Shown: positions 19,850-29,870 of the stretch, piece after piece
Layout of the letters: every line of letters starts with the position of its first letter
Position numbering within the stretch: the stretch's first letter is position 1
Assembly: GCA_963662175.1 (NCBI GenBank)
Contig: OY759226.1
Coordinates: forward strand, 22,236,946 to 22,300,945
Source: Aradus depressus
Lineage: Eukaryota; Arthropoda; Insecta; Hemiptera; Aradidae
Direction of reading: 5' to 3'
Length of the DNA: 64,000 bases
Notes under the pieces: generated by a model
Seen by the model: only the letters and a program-made list of their open reading frames with translations
Told to the model about the DNA's origin: nothing
Databases searched by the model: none
Program-made: the position numbers and the translations under genes

Positions 19850-20249
19850 CTAGCAGTAATACCCGGCGTTGCCCGGGGAACTTTGACTTTTCTCCCAATA
19901 TCTCCTATAAGGCTATTCAGTTGCTCGACAGTACACTCATGATGTTATAATTTTCAATTATTCATACGGAATAAGGCTTATAGTCCTTCAACTGTAGTAA
20001 CGCTAGCTTTGGAGCTAAAACTAATTTATTCAAAAAGATTCCTCATTAATCATTGCAGTGGTTTTTGAGTTACAAAGATTGCGTGGGTGGATGCTGGGAT
20101 GAACCAGATATTGAGGTACTAATACGCCTATTACCTTCCACAGACGATGACGAACAAATTAAAAAAAAAATTAATCAAATCCATCAAGCCGTTCGTGAGT
20201 TATAGCGGTACAACGCACAGACATTTTCAGCTTTATATAATATATAATG
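19850..20249 (-). mobile_element. Non-autonomous Helitron, copy 1
   Basis: On the minus strand the 3' end is a hairpin (CCCGGGCAACGCCGGG) followed by TATTACTG and CTAG at 19850-19853, then T. The 5' end region reads TATAAAGCTGAAAATGTCTG and matches copy 2 at 50633-51189. The first bases (TC) are eroded. Confidence 0.85.
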
Positions 20250-20349
20250 GCCGAATGGGGGGTAGTAAAAACATAAACCCTTAATATTTGTATATATACA
20301 TAAATTATCGCATATAAGACTATAATATAACCTACTTTTAAGGTAGAAT

Positions 20350-20560
20350 TAGTTATGTTGACTCTACAACTACAAGGTCATATCGCCTACTACCAGAGGG
20401 CTCTTTTGTCACTCTGGTGGACATGAGTCCAACTCTACTATGGGAGTACTAAATTTTGCCTACCCTAAATTTGTATTCACCTAGGGCAGAGGTTCTTTAA
20501 CGAGTACCTGATATTGTAGATGCTCGCAACCATCGCTTAACGTCCCATCAGAAGGACATC
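20350..20560 (-). repeat. SINE-1 body and tail
   Basis: TCATATCGCCTACTACCAGA through TTAACGTCCCATCAGAAGG. The head is missing. Confidence 0.85.
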
Positions 20561-20880
20561 ATATATATTATATGATTTAATTGTATTTGTTTATTTCAAT
20601 TATTATTAATTACAGTCATATTTTTTTATTAATTGTATTTTAAATAATTTTCTTTTTGTTTTAATTATTTAATTGAATTATTATTTTTATATTTATTTAT
20701 TTTACATAAAAATCGAACGGAGAAGGCAGCCAGCGCCGACACTCCCTGTATTATTCACTATCCTCAGAGAGAAGATCGCGAGGCCACCTCCTGTTCAACC
20801 GGCGGGTAGGATTGTCATGATGGGAATGAGAGGGAAGGTCTGGTGCGAGAGGATTTGAATGGGAATCGGAATTTGATTAA
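20561..20880. other. AT-rich spacer and unassigned GC-richer patch
   Basis: 20712-20860 is GC-richer than its surroundings but shows no recognisable protein. Confidence 0.3.
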
Positions 20881-21120
20881 TTCATTGAGAGTGGGAAATA
20901 AATTTCCTGTCATCTTTTCTATGGCATATTATGCCAAATAATGAAAACTTCCAATAGAATACCGGACTAAAAATAAATTGCTTTCTTCTTCTTTATATTT
21001 TGTCCAGAGAGCGGCCATGGAAAAAGTGGAATTCCAGAGAAAATTCCATATAAATATTTCTCTGATTACGTGACTTCCAGTATACTTCGTATACCTAGCA
21101 AAGTTAAAGCGTCCTAAACT
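20881..21120. repeat. Rep-A terminal piece
   Basis: GATTACGTGACTTCCAGTAT and ACTTCGTATACC match the Rep-A end. Confidence 0.5.
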
Positions 21121-21191
21121 TAAAAAAAAAAATATATATATATATATTGTAGCATGTCTACTCTATAGACAATATTTATCGTTATTATAAG

Positions 21192-21338
21192 GCTCAGAAC
21201 TAGCGATGTTTGCGAGAGGATCGCGATCGCTAGGAGCAAAGTATGGGTTGTGGGGTATTGAATCAAAGACAATTGCATTTGGAAGAGCATGCTCGGAACC
21301 AGAGATGCCTGCGAGAGAATCGCGATCGCTGGGAGCGA
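21192..21338. repeat. 99-bp direct duplication with GCGATCGC core
   Basis: GCTCAGAACTAGCGATGTTT at 21192 and GCTCGGAACCAGAGATGCCT at 21291 start two copies, each holding TCGCGATCGCT. Confidence 0.85.
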
Positions 21339-21559
21339 AAATAAAGAACAATAAAGACACAATGGAAAGGAAGCCAAGATAATTGTCTACATCCGGTGTA
21401 TGATGGACAGTGGTGCAGGTTTTCACACAACTAGAAGCGGATGTAATTGCTAATATGTGATTGGCTGGAGACAAATTTGAAAAAAAACAACAGCCAATCA
21501 GACCTCGGGATCCGTTCCCACACCACGATAAGGCTCGGAGGCCACTCCCCATTTGGTTC

Positions 21560-21835
21560 ACTCTGCGTTCATGTCTCGGGTGATCACCACGTACATTATC
21601 TGTTTTTAATATTAGTTTGACTATGTGAAATTACTATCTCTGTGTTCATGTCCCGACCGATCACCACGTTCCTTTCTTTGTACAGCCTAGTTTCAGTATG
21701 TGAATTGAGAAGCACTCAGCGTTCATGTCTTGGGTGATCACCACGTATCTTTTCTATAAGTAATATCAGTTTGAATATGTGAAAGTATTTTCTCTGTGTC
21801 CATATCTCAGTCGAGCTCCACGGCTATAAAACTGT
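21560..21835. repeat. 77-bp tandem repeat, about 3.5 units
   Basis: The marker GCGTTCATGTC (or GTGTTCATGTCC) occurs at 21565, 21642, 21719 and 21796, exactly 77 bases apart. Most units continue with a GATCACCACGT motif. Confidence 0.92.
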
Positions 21836-21910
21836 GGAATGCTCTGAAGAGCAGTCTTGGAGTCATTGCAAATCTTGTAAAAGAAACAATTCATGTCATG
21901 CTTCACTAGC
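21824..21910 (+). pseudogene. Possible CR1-like RT C-terminal scrap
   Basis: The frame reads TAIKLWNALKSSLGVIANLV then KETIHVMLH, resembling the final WN-LP...FK segment of CR1-like ORF2. It is short and uncertain. Confidence 0.35.
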
Positions 21911-22440
21911 TATATATACGATGTATAGGAGAAGTTATGTAATCGGTCAGAAATATGTTGCTTAAATTTGATGACACCAGAATTTCATGTTTTCTGAGCC
22001 ATTCCAAAAATGAAAAAAAAAAAAAAGGTCTATCTGTCTATGTGTCTTTGAACACCTGATAGAATGAATCTACCGACAAGACATTTTTCATATGCACCCA
22101 GAACCCCGTTAGGACGACATCTATTGATTTTCAGCGATACAAGCAGAAAGGGAGGTTGGGATCAGATGGGGGCTGAACCGAAAAATCCCTATAACTGCCG
22201 ATGTAATGAAGGTACCGACATGCAATTTAAAATTTAAATTCAAAACCCTGCAAAGATGGCACCTATCAATTATCCGAAAAATCGGTCGAAGGGAAGAGGG
22301 AGACCAGAGAAGGCTTGATTCAAATATCCGAGTTTTAGCCCAAATGGACGATTGGCTTCAGAGGGAGAGCAATAACGTAATTCATTAATTCGTACCGGGG
22401 AAGTACATAGCCGGTGATTCACCAGAAACATTTTTTATTT
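21911..22440. repeat. Rep-A copy
   Basis: From AGAAGTTATGTAATCGGTCA at about 21929 to GGGGAAGTACATAGCCGGTG and ATTCACC at about 22420, both Rep-A ends are present with a poly(A) run and modular interior between them. Confidence 0.75.
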
Positions 22441-22472
22441 TATTTTTTTTATTATATGATTTTTTTTTTTTT

Positions 22473-22665
22473 TTGGCCTTATGTACGATGCGTATTAGCC
22501 ATGTCAATGTGTTATCTAGTTATTTACGACATCCACGGCCCCGGGAGGGAGTTCTATCCACGAAATAAAACTCTCTCCCGGACAGGATTCGAACCCGCAA
22601 ACCAAGGTGAGACCATGCGACCAAAGCCCTACGCTCTAACCCGCAGGGCCACTATGACCCCCTAT
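22473..22665 (-). repeat. SINE-2, tRNA-derived, copy 2
   Basis: The inverted GGTTCGAATCC B-box lies at about 22585-22595, and the full tRNA-like head is kept at the right side (to about 22665). The tail matches copy 1. Confidence 0.8.
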
Positions 22666-22909
22666 TATATGATTGACAACTTAAATATTTGTAAATGTTA
22701 AGTTAAGGTAAAACTTCGTCACATTCTTAGGTTTAATCAAATATCCTTAGAATTGTATGACAACCTAGCAAACTTAAATGTCACTTTTGAATTTTGTGCT
22801 GACGATGGCGTAAGCCGAAACCGATACATTTTATGTACATTTTTTTTGTGCAATAAGACTATATATAAGTTCAACAAGTTCTTATTAATATATTAATATA
22901 TATTTTATT
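22666..22909. other. AT-rich segment with hammerhead-like motif
   Basis: CTGACGA at 22799-22805, an extra T, a GGC/GCC stem and GAAAC at 22817-22821, similar to the motif at 4078-4108. Confidence 0.35.
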
Positions 22910-23166
22910 GAGGGCACCGGTAGCTCAGTAGTATGCGTGCTTGCCTTCTGAGCTCAAGATCGTGGGTTCGAAACCCGACCAAGGCTCTTAGTTTATTTTA
23001 TATGGGAAACAAAATAAACTACACCGTACTGGTTAAAAACCCCTGCCCTAGGTGAATAAAAAATTTAGGACTCCCACAGTAGATTGTCCACCAGAGTGAC
23101 GAAAGAGCGCTCTGGTAGTAGGCTAGATCTCGTAGATAAAGCCCGGGCATGAGTCATAATAACTAT
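22910..23166 (+). repeat. SINE-1, nearly complete, internally deleted
   Basis: The head has the A-box TAGCTCAGTAG and the B-box GGTTCGAAACC. The body lacks the GCCGTCCTTCGGATGG segment. It ends with GCCCGGGCATGAGTCATAAT. Confidence 0.9.
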
Positions 23167-23199
23167 ATATTTTATTAGCTGTTCATTATATCGATACAG

Positions 23200-23445
23200 A
23201 TCGCAGAAATGTATTCGGACTTTACTGATAACATATTTAGTTAGATTTGTACCACAATTATTAATATTCTTGTGATGCTGACAATGCCTCCTTGATTGAA
23301 TCCATTTCTAAAGCTCTTTAAACATTAAACGAATGGCTGCTAATCAATGAGTTAATGTTAAATGCGTCCGAAACAACCATTTTGAATTTCAAAATGACAT
23401 CTAAATTATCCAATGAAAACCCGTCATTTACAGTTAATACTAAAG
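23200..23445 (+). pseudogene. Non-LTR reverse transcriptase palm fragment
   Basis: DADNASLIESISKAL then, after a stop, TLNEWLLINELMLNASETT matches the RT region around the catalytic FADD box in CR1/Jockey proteins. The box itself is changed to DADN, so it is inactive. Confidence 0.7.
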
Positions 23446-23670
23446 CGCCGGGAGGTCAGAGGTAGCTTGCTTGCGAACTGAGCTCAAGATCACGAGTTCG
23501 AATCTCGTTCGAAGTTTTTTATGATCTTGTAGGTGAAAAAAAACTTAAGCACACGTTCTTTGGGTGGGACTTATAAATTCTATATAAATATTTAAAAGAT
23601 AATGAAAGAGTATACTCAAGTTTATGCAACAAGAGGTCCGCTTAACGTCCCGTCCGAAGGACGGCGTGCT
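23446..23670. repeat. Chimeric SINE-1: plus head joined to minus body
   Basis: A plus-strand tRNA-like head (GAGTTCGAATCTCGTTC) is followed by a plus-strand CTTAAGCACACG piece. After about 60 unrelated bases, CGCTTAACGTCCCGTCCGAA reads on the minus strand. Confidence 0.7.
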
Positions 23671-23944
23671 TAATTGTAATATATAAGTATGTTTTTCTTT
23701 CAAGCTAGCGGTAAAACCGCCCCCTACAGAGTTCCTGTCCCGGTCCTTCGCTCTCTGCTAATGAAATGAATCCCTAATTCAGTTGTACAACTTGTGTTGT
23801 CTCCGGTGCAAATAGATTCAGTGCAAACAGTTTGAGGTGGGGTTGGGCGGGGTTGGGAGCGCCGCAGGAACACAACCACCAAAACACAATCTGCCGCCCA
23901 GATCCCCAAATTTAAGCACTAAACTGATAATCTCCCTATTTTTT
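23671..23944. other. Unassigned GC-richer stretch
   Basis: A 61-codon minus-strand frame with several cysteines is present, but no family or splice sites could be supported. Confidence 0.25.
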
Positions 23945-24480
23945 ATTATATATTTTTCTTAGTTCTCAAGGGATGCATGTTTTCCGCCTCCGGATTCCAA
24001 ATATCGAAAAAAAGGGCTGTTTGTATGTGTGTCTGTATATGTGTCTATACACACAACTCCCGATAGAAACAACAAAACACAACGAAATCTTATGGATTCG
24101 GAACCCCCTAATAACTTATTGATTTTCAGACAAATCGACCAAAGAGAAGGGGGGAAAACAACACAAAAAATGTCGATTTCGAAAATATTATGTGTGACTT
24201 ATGCTCCATAAGTTCAATAGCTATCGAGTTTCTGTAAAATTGGCCAAGAGAATGGTTGATTTGGGGTGAGGATCATCTTAAAACCCCAATAACTGCCGAT
24301 GTAATGAATTTATTGACATGAAATTTTAAATCAAAACCCAATGAGGACATAACTGTCAAATTTCAGCGAAATCTGCCGAAGGGAAAGGGGGGGGGGGGTG
24401 AGGGAAGGAAATTCAAAAAGTCTAATAACAGCCGATGTTTAGGTCCATATGTGTAAAACACCAGCCCACCATATGTATTA
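23945..24480. repeat. Rep-A copy, head and modular interior
   Basis: GTGTGTCTGTATATGTGTC, ACTGCCGATGTAATGAATTT and AGCGAAATCTGCCGAAGGGA are Rep-A interior modules. A G-run lies at 24388-24399. Confidence 0.7.
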
Positions 24481-24482
24481 TA

Positions 24483-24637
24483 TCTGTGATCACAGGGAAT
24501 AAGTTGGTAAATCTAAATTCGTAACTTTTCAGCGCAGCATTTTTCTACTTTTGCATTAATCGTGTAAATCCAGATGGCTTGGGAGATCATCACAGTACAC
24601 TTAACTCATTTTGGCCATTATTAACTGTGACCATAGA
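24483..24637. mobile_element. Rep-B, internally deleted copy (155 bp)
   Basis: TA then TCTGTGATCACAGGGAATAA opens the copy and CTGTGACCATAGA then TA closes it. The interior joins two distant parts of Rep-B at AATCCAG/ATGGCTTGG, so it is a deletion derivative. Confidence 0.85.
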
Positions 24638-24639
24638 TA

Positions 24640-25267
24640 CAGTAGAACCTCTATAAGTCGAACATCAAGGGAGATGCCAATAAATTCGAGTTATAGAGTT
24701 TTCGACTCACGGAGGATTTTGACTTTGGCGGATTTTGATTTGACTTTTAGAGGTTAAGATTCATACTAATTTTGAGTTAGAGAGGTGAAATAAATAAAAA
24801 TTCAAGTTACAGAGGTAACAAACATATTTATATTTATTATAAATCAACATTATTTCAAAACATCCTTAAAATAAAAAATACGTAGTATATGTAGGTATTT
24901 AAAAAAATCAGTAATTTTTTTTATTCCTAAATTTTTTTCTAAGAAACAAAGGTCGGTAAATTCTTAAAGTCGGTAACTTATTTTTCTTCGAGTTTTAGAG
25001 CTAATAAGTTTCAAATAATCGAGTTGTAAAGGTTGTAAAATAAAACATTGCTATGTTCGAGATACAGAAGTCCAATTATTTTTTCGAGTTATAGAGAGAA
25101 AATATGTACCAAAATGGCTTGTAGGGACTCACTGATTATTTCGACTAATAGAGGGTTGAGATTTCGAATAATGGAGGTTTTGGGGCTTGAAGGGAAAGGA
25201 ACAAAACTTTTTTTCGAGTTTTGGAGATTTTCGACTTATCGAGGTTCGACTTAAAGAGGTTCTACTG
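24640..25267. mobile_element. Pogo/Tigger-like MITE, copy B (628 bp)
   Basis: CAGTAGAACCTCTATAAGTC to the inverted complement ending 25267, flanked by TA on both sides. The left TA is shared with the end of Rep-B. Confidence 0.88.
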
Positions 25268-25671
25268 TACAAAGATTCTATGTGGGCAACTAAATAGGAT
25301 TCATCCCCCTTTATCGATCTGGCGAGAGAGAAACCCTTATTTTACATGGAGCCAAGGGACCATCAACTCTTATTGAAATTCAGAAGGGGCCCTTCACCTG
25401 TCCCAGGATAGGACAATTTCACAAGCCAACTATCTTCAACTATCTCAGACCATTACCCAAAGTTCCCGGCTAGCTGTTACTTCACTCTCCCCAACTACAT
25501 GTAATCAACTCGAAATTCCTGTTAAATTTGTGACTCTGAGTAACTAGTCAGCAGTAGCGAAACTACAGTTCCGCAAGCTGCCGCAGTGCGGAGGGGATGA
25601 TCCAGGAATTATTGTTATCCCCCACTAAATAATTATTTTTTGAAATTCTTTTTATATTAATCTTACAACGC
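25268..25671. other. Unassigned stretch
   Basis: No recognisable coding or repeat signal. Confidence 0.3.
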
Positions 25672-25832
25672 AGTACTCAAACTTATACGGACTTGAACTC
25701 TGGGGTTCTGCCAAGGCTTCCAACCTCCAGCGCATCCAATCCCTTCAATCCAAAATCCTTCGTACAATAGCCAATGCTCCTTACTACGTCTCCATCAAAA
25801 CTCTTCACACTGACCTTAACGCACCTTTAGAC
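25672..25832 (+). pseudogene. Jockey-like RT fragment
   Basis: YGLELWGSAKASNLQRIQSL then QSKILRTIANAPYYV and LHTDLN match the post-palm segment of Jockey-clade ORF2. The same segment occurs in the Jockey copy at 41157-41800. Confidence 0.8.
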
Positions 25833-26442
25833 GTGAAAAAGTCTATTCGCTCGATAAGCACAGTGATAGCCGGTCAAACTTTTTTGTGTTACAAAATGCC
25901 GTCAGATTTCAATCGATAATAACTACGAGACTAATAATGCGATAACAACGGTTGAGGTCACAATGAATAGAGCATGTCTGTACGTGTTTGTTTTGGCTGT
26001 GACGTTATCAGGCTAGTTTGGGCGTCGGCGGATGATTGTTGCGAATTAGCGTTGTGTAAAATTACAAATTAGTGTAGCGTGATAACGCGTTTAGATAGAA
26101 CGTTGATTCGGGTGTCATTGTAAAGAGCTTAAAGAGCACTACTAGGACTAAAGTGAAACAATAAAAATATTTGCCGAAATATATGTAAAAATCTGTATTA
26201 AATTGAAAATTGCAAAAAAATTAAAGATGTCTCATATTAATTGTAAATATGCGCGGAACTATATAAAACGCAAATCAGAGGAAAGCTCGCATCAAAAGGA
26301 ATTTAAAAAACCTAAAAAGTCTAGTTCCGAGCAAATGCAAGAGCTACGGCAGCATCGAAAAGAAAATGAAAAAACACTTGTTATGATTTTATCCCGACGT
26401 TTTCACGGAAAATCTACGGCGTGGACCTTGACAACGCCTTAA
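25830..26442 (+). mobile_element. Rep-C copy 1: shared leader plus lysine-rich ORF
   Basis: A leader of about 400 bases (25830-26227) matches 32954-33350 almost base for base. It ends at an ATG (26228) that opens a 70-codon frame rich in Lys, Arg and Ser (MSHINCKYARNYIKRKSEES and on). The leader looks like the 5' end of an undescribed element. The frame stops after about 70 codons and may be a truncated ORF1. No domain was recognised. Confidence 0.55.
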
Positions 26443-26599
26443 TGTTTGTTTTTGTCACCGAAATAGCTAAAGTATAAAAAATTATTTTTCTCTCTTAATT
26501 CCCACAATAATCTAGTTCGAGCCTCTATTTTGGCAAATGTTTAACTTTTTGTAAGCTCTAGAAAAAAATACATTGAAAAACGAAAAAAAAAAGCAAAAA

Positions 26600-26900
26600 A
26601 GATCAGATGACACAGTTTATTTTTCAGCTAAATCGGCCGAAAGGAAGAAGGGGATGTGAGTGGGGTAGGTATAACACTAAAACTTTAATTACTGCAGTTG
26701 TAAAATAAGTATTGCCTCAAAATTTCATATTTAAATTCAAAACCTTATAGTATAAGGACGACACCTAGTAATTTTCCGCAAAATTAGCTGAAGGGAAGGA
26801 GGCGATGAGTTCAAGCTGGGGAAGTACATTTCCGGATATTCGTCTTTTGATTCGAGACCATCGTTTAGCTTCCCCTCCGAAGGACAGCATATTAACTTTT
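26600..26900. repeat. Rep-A copy, partial
   Basis: CAGCTAAATCGGCCGAAAGG, TAATTACTGCAGTTGTAAAA and GGGGAAGTACATTTCCGGAT are Rep-A modules and end. Confidence 0.65.
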
Positions 26901-26999
26901 TTTATTATTATTATTTTTTTTTTTTTTGTCCGCAAATCGCACGTAATCAACTTCGGTGAAGTAATATAAAGCCTCTAAACCCTAGAACCCTAAAACTTA

Positions 27000-27235
27000 T
27001 GAAAGAAGACAGCCCTTGTGAAATATTCATAGTTCTTTTTATGTGAAGAGGGTTGAAAAGGGGTTCTTTGATCTCTTCGCAACATGAGAACCTTGTAGAA
27101 CGTGCTGTTGTCCAATTCTTTTTACCAAGTCAAGGGTGTCATCTTTAAATTTGAGGGTGGAAGACTTATCTGAGTATGTTCCTCTGTGGCTACCACATTG
27201 GGCATTAATGTCAAGTAGTGTACTATTATACTTTG
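27000..27235 (-). other. Minus-strand open frame of unknown nature
   Basis: A frame reading DINAQCGSHRGTYSDKSSTL then KFKDDTLDLVKRIGQQHV is open to a stop at 27039. Its N-terminal part (27236-27275) is CR1-like 3' tail sequence. The middle part has ordinary composition, but no family, acceptor or donor could be supported. Confidence 0.25.
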
Positions 27236-27360
27236 CGAAATAAATAAATAAATAATATTTATTTCCGTTAAACATAACATGGGGATAGGATACATCATAA
27301 GATTGTATAGTTTATAAACTAGATTTTAAAATATTTTTTAAATTGCATTTATTTCATATG
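27236..27360 (-). repeat. CR1-like 3' UTR tail
   Basis: Minus strand reads GATGTATCCTATCCCCATGT, then AACGGAAATAAATATT, as at 4370-4410 and 54355-54400. Confidence 0.7.
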
Positions 27361-27495
27361 CACAGCTTCCAGGGAAGGGAAGCATTGGATGCTTAGGTCC
27401 CTAGGTGTAAAACACCAGCCCACAGTAAATACTTTTCAAAATTATTCTTTTATTATTTGTGATAGGTACTTAACATTTTTTGCAGAGATATTGTG

Positions 27496-27968
27496 TAAAA
27501 AGTAAAGAAAAAACGTATATTTTTTTAAAAAATATTGTCTATTTCACAAAATATATATAGTATGGGAGTACTTTCGGTATTGGTACCATCATCTTCAGCC
27601 ACAAATACTAAATGGAAGTTCAACCAGTTTACATCCAAACTGTCCCCTTTTTCAGCCCCCACGGGGTTTTGTAAAGTCGTGGCTGAAATACAAAATATTT
27701 TTTAAAAAACATACGTTTTTTCTTTCCACGAAATTTTATTTTTGGTGTTTTTCCATAATTTTAAGACGTTACTGTACTGGAGGGACAAGGAAAACCCTTC
27801 TAGGGGCTGGAAAAAGGGACAGTTCGGAATGTAAACTTGTTGAACTTCCATTTAGTATTTGTTAAGTCGTGGCTGAAGATAGTAGCAATTCCGAAAGTAC
27901 TCCCATATTATATATATATTTTGTGAAATAGACATTTTAAAAAATATGTTTTTCTTTATTTTTTATTG
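27496..27968. mobile_element. MITE-P, foldback element with long arms
   Basis: The left arm (27496-27660) and right arm (27790-27968) are inverted copies. Shared landmarks from outside inward are TCTATTTCACAAAATATATA, TATGGGAGTACTTTCGG, CTTCAGCCAC, ACTAAATGGAAGTTCAAC, AACTGTCC and CAGCCCC. The central part also holds a second inverted copy of the outermost tip (27688-27722). There is no coding frame. Confidence 0.9.
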
Positions 27969-28571
27969 ATTTCCAGTCAAATCTGGAAAAGAAAAGTAGA
28001 CGATTAGATTGGGCTGAACACAATATTGTAATAACTGTCGATATAATGAATTGTATTGTCACGAAAATTAGTCCCTTTCAACTATTAATTTTTAGCAAAA
28101 ATGCTAGATTTGAGGGAGAGAGAAAACTTATTTAATTCATACTGGGGATGTACATTGCAGTTGATTCACTGACAACTTTTTTACAAAATTACATTGAAAT
28201 ATAAATATTTGCCTGAGACAATTTCTTTTTGTCTATCTCCGGAAATTTTATAATAATATGAACTCTTGTACATTTGGCATTTCTAAGAAGAAAATTCATA
28301 TGAAGGTTTATTATTTTTTCCTCCTGGAATCTCATTTCTAAGACTTTTCCACACAAAAATCTTGGAAGAGACTACATTTTCTGGAAAGTAATTCATTTTC
28401 CTTTTTTCCCTGCCTGAAAATAAACAGTCTCTACAATATTCCTCTTCTCTTATTTTTTTTTAAACATAATATTATCATAAGTCTACCATTAATATGAATA
28501 GGGGCTCAGAAAATATTATAAAAGTCGAAGAATATTAAAAATAAGTGATTAGTACAATAGTAATAATAATA
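27969..28571. other. AT-rich, unassigned, with a Rep-A scrap
   Basis: 27970-28165 resembles degraded Rep-A. The rest shows nothing. Confidence 0.3.
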
Positions 28572-28583
28572 AAATTAAATATA

Positions 28584-28929
28584 GGTTAGGTTAGGTTTTA
28601 TGACTCATGCCCAGGCTTTAACTACGAGGTCATATCGCCTACTACCAGAGCGCTCTTTCGTCACTCTGGTGGACATGAGCCCGACTCTACTGTGGGAGTC
28701 CTAAATTTTGCCTACCCTAAATTTTTATTCATCTAGGGTAGGGGTCTTTAACGAGTACCTGACATCGTACAGGCTCGGGACCATCGCTTAACGTCCCATC
28801 CGAAGGACGGCGTGCTTAAGTTTATTTTACCTACCAGATAAAATAAACTAAGGGCCTCGGTCGGGCTACGAACCCACGACCTTGAGCTCAGAAGTCAAGC
28901 ACGCATACCACTGAGCTACCGGCGCCCTC
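28584..28929 (-). repeat. SINE-1, full-length, 12-bp target duplication
   Basis: AAATTAAATATA flanks both sides (28572-28583 and 28930-28941). The head carries both pol III boxes. The tail ends in tandem TTAGG-like units (GGTTAGGTTAGG on the + strand). Confidence 0.95.
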
Positions 28930-29099
28930 AAATTAAATATATAATAAATTAATAAGTAAATAATAGAAAATAAGTAAGTATAATAATAGTCTAATACATA
29001 ATACATTTAGATACATTTTTATTTTTATTTTTATTTATAATAAATATTTTTTTATTATTCTTCCAGAAGTGTCGAGAGCTCCCTCAGTCACACAAAAGG

Positions 29100-29345
29100 A
29101 AATATAGCGACAAATAAAAAAAAAATCGTCACTGAATCACCGGCTATGTAACTTTGAAAAAAACATTGAGTATGCCGTCCTTCGGAGGAGACGTGAAAAA
29201 AATAAAAATTATTGTTATTAAACAGCATTTTTTTGGAATCAGGTCGAAAAACATGAAATTCCGTTGAAAACTCCGCATTGAATTTTTGACCGTTTACTTA
29301 ACTTCCCCTATACTTCATTGTCAAACATTTCATATACTTTGAGGG
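29100..29345. repeat. Rep-A terminal pieces
   Basis: AATCACCGGCTATGTAACTT at about 29132 and GAAATTCCGTTGAAAACTCC at about 29251 match the two Rep-A ends. Confidence 0.6.
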
Positions 29346-29411
29346 TTAAAAGGGGATCTGATGTCGTTGAGAAAAAGCAGGGGTCTAGATTTTGGCGGCA
29401 CGGGGGGTGTA

Positions 29412-29500
29412 TTATAAACTAAGGGCCTCGGGTGGGTTTCGAACCCACGATCTTGAGCTCAGAAGACAAGCTTGCATACCACTGAGCTACCGGCGCCCTC
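29412..29500 (-). repeat. SINE-1 head fragment
   Basis: The tRNA-like head alone is present, with an intact B-box complement (GGTTTCGAACCC) and A-box complement. Confidence 0.88.
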
Positions 29501-29565
29501 GAGTTATTATTAGTTTTTTTAGGTGATGTGTTGTTAGTTTTAAGTTCAATTATGACACTACCAGA

Positions 29566-29870
29566 GAGGGCGCCGGTAGCTCAGTGGTATGCGTGCTTGT
29601 CTTCTGAGTTCAAGAACGCCGGTTCGAAATCCGACCGAGGCCCTTAGTTTATTTTATCTGCGAGTAAAATAAACTTAAGCACGCCGTCCTTCGAATGGGA
29701 CGTTAAGCGTCCCGAGCCTGTACGATGTCAGGTACTCGTTAAAGACCCCTACCCTAGGTGAATAAAAGTTTATGGTAGGCAAAATTTAGGACTGTCACAG
29801 TAGAGTCGGGCACATGTCCACCAGAGAGACGAAAGAGCGCTCTGGTAGTAGGCCATATGACTTACACAGG
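29566..29870 (+). repeat. SINE-1, nearly full-length
   Basis: GAGGGCGCCGGTAGCTCAGT opens it, the B-box GGTTCGAAATCC lies about 50 bases in, and the body runs to TAGTAGGCCATATGACTT. Confidence 0.93.

Noticed and set aside
23724..23909. Cysteine-containing minus-strand frame as a second extracellular exon
   Set aside because: The cysteine spacing does not fit TSP1 or another common module, and no matching splice sites were found.
28584..28596. Telomere-like TTAGG repeats at the SINE tail
   Set aside because: Only two units (GGTTAGGTTAGG) occur, at a fixed place in the SINE-1 tail, and other copies show the same tail. It is SINE structure.
29566..29640. Possible functional tRNA genes in the tRNA-like heads
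   Set aside because: The acceptor stem does not close well, the head is always followed by the same SINE body, and many copies are scattered here. They are SINE promoters.
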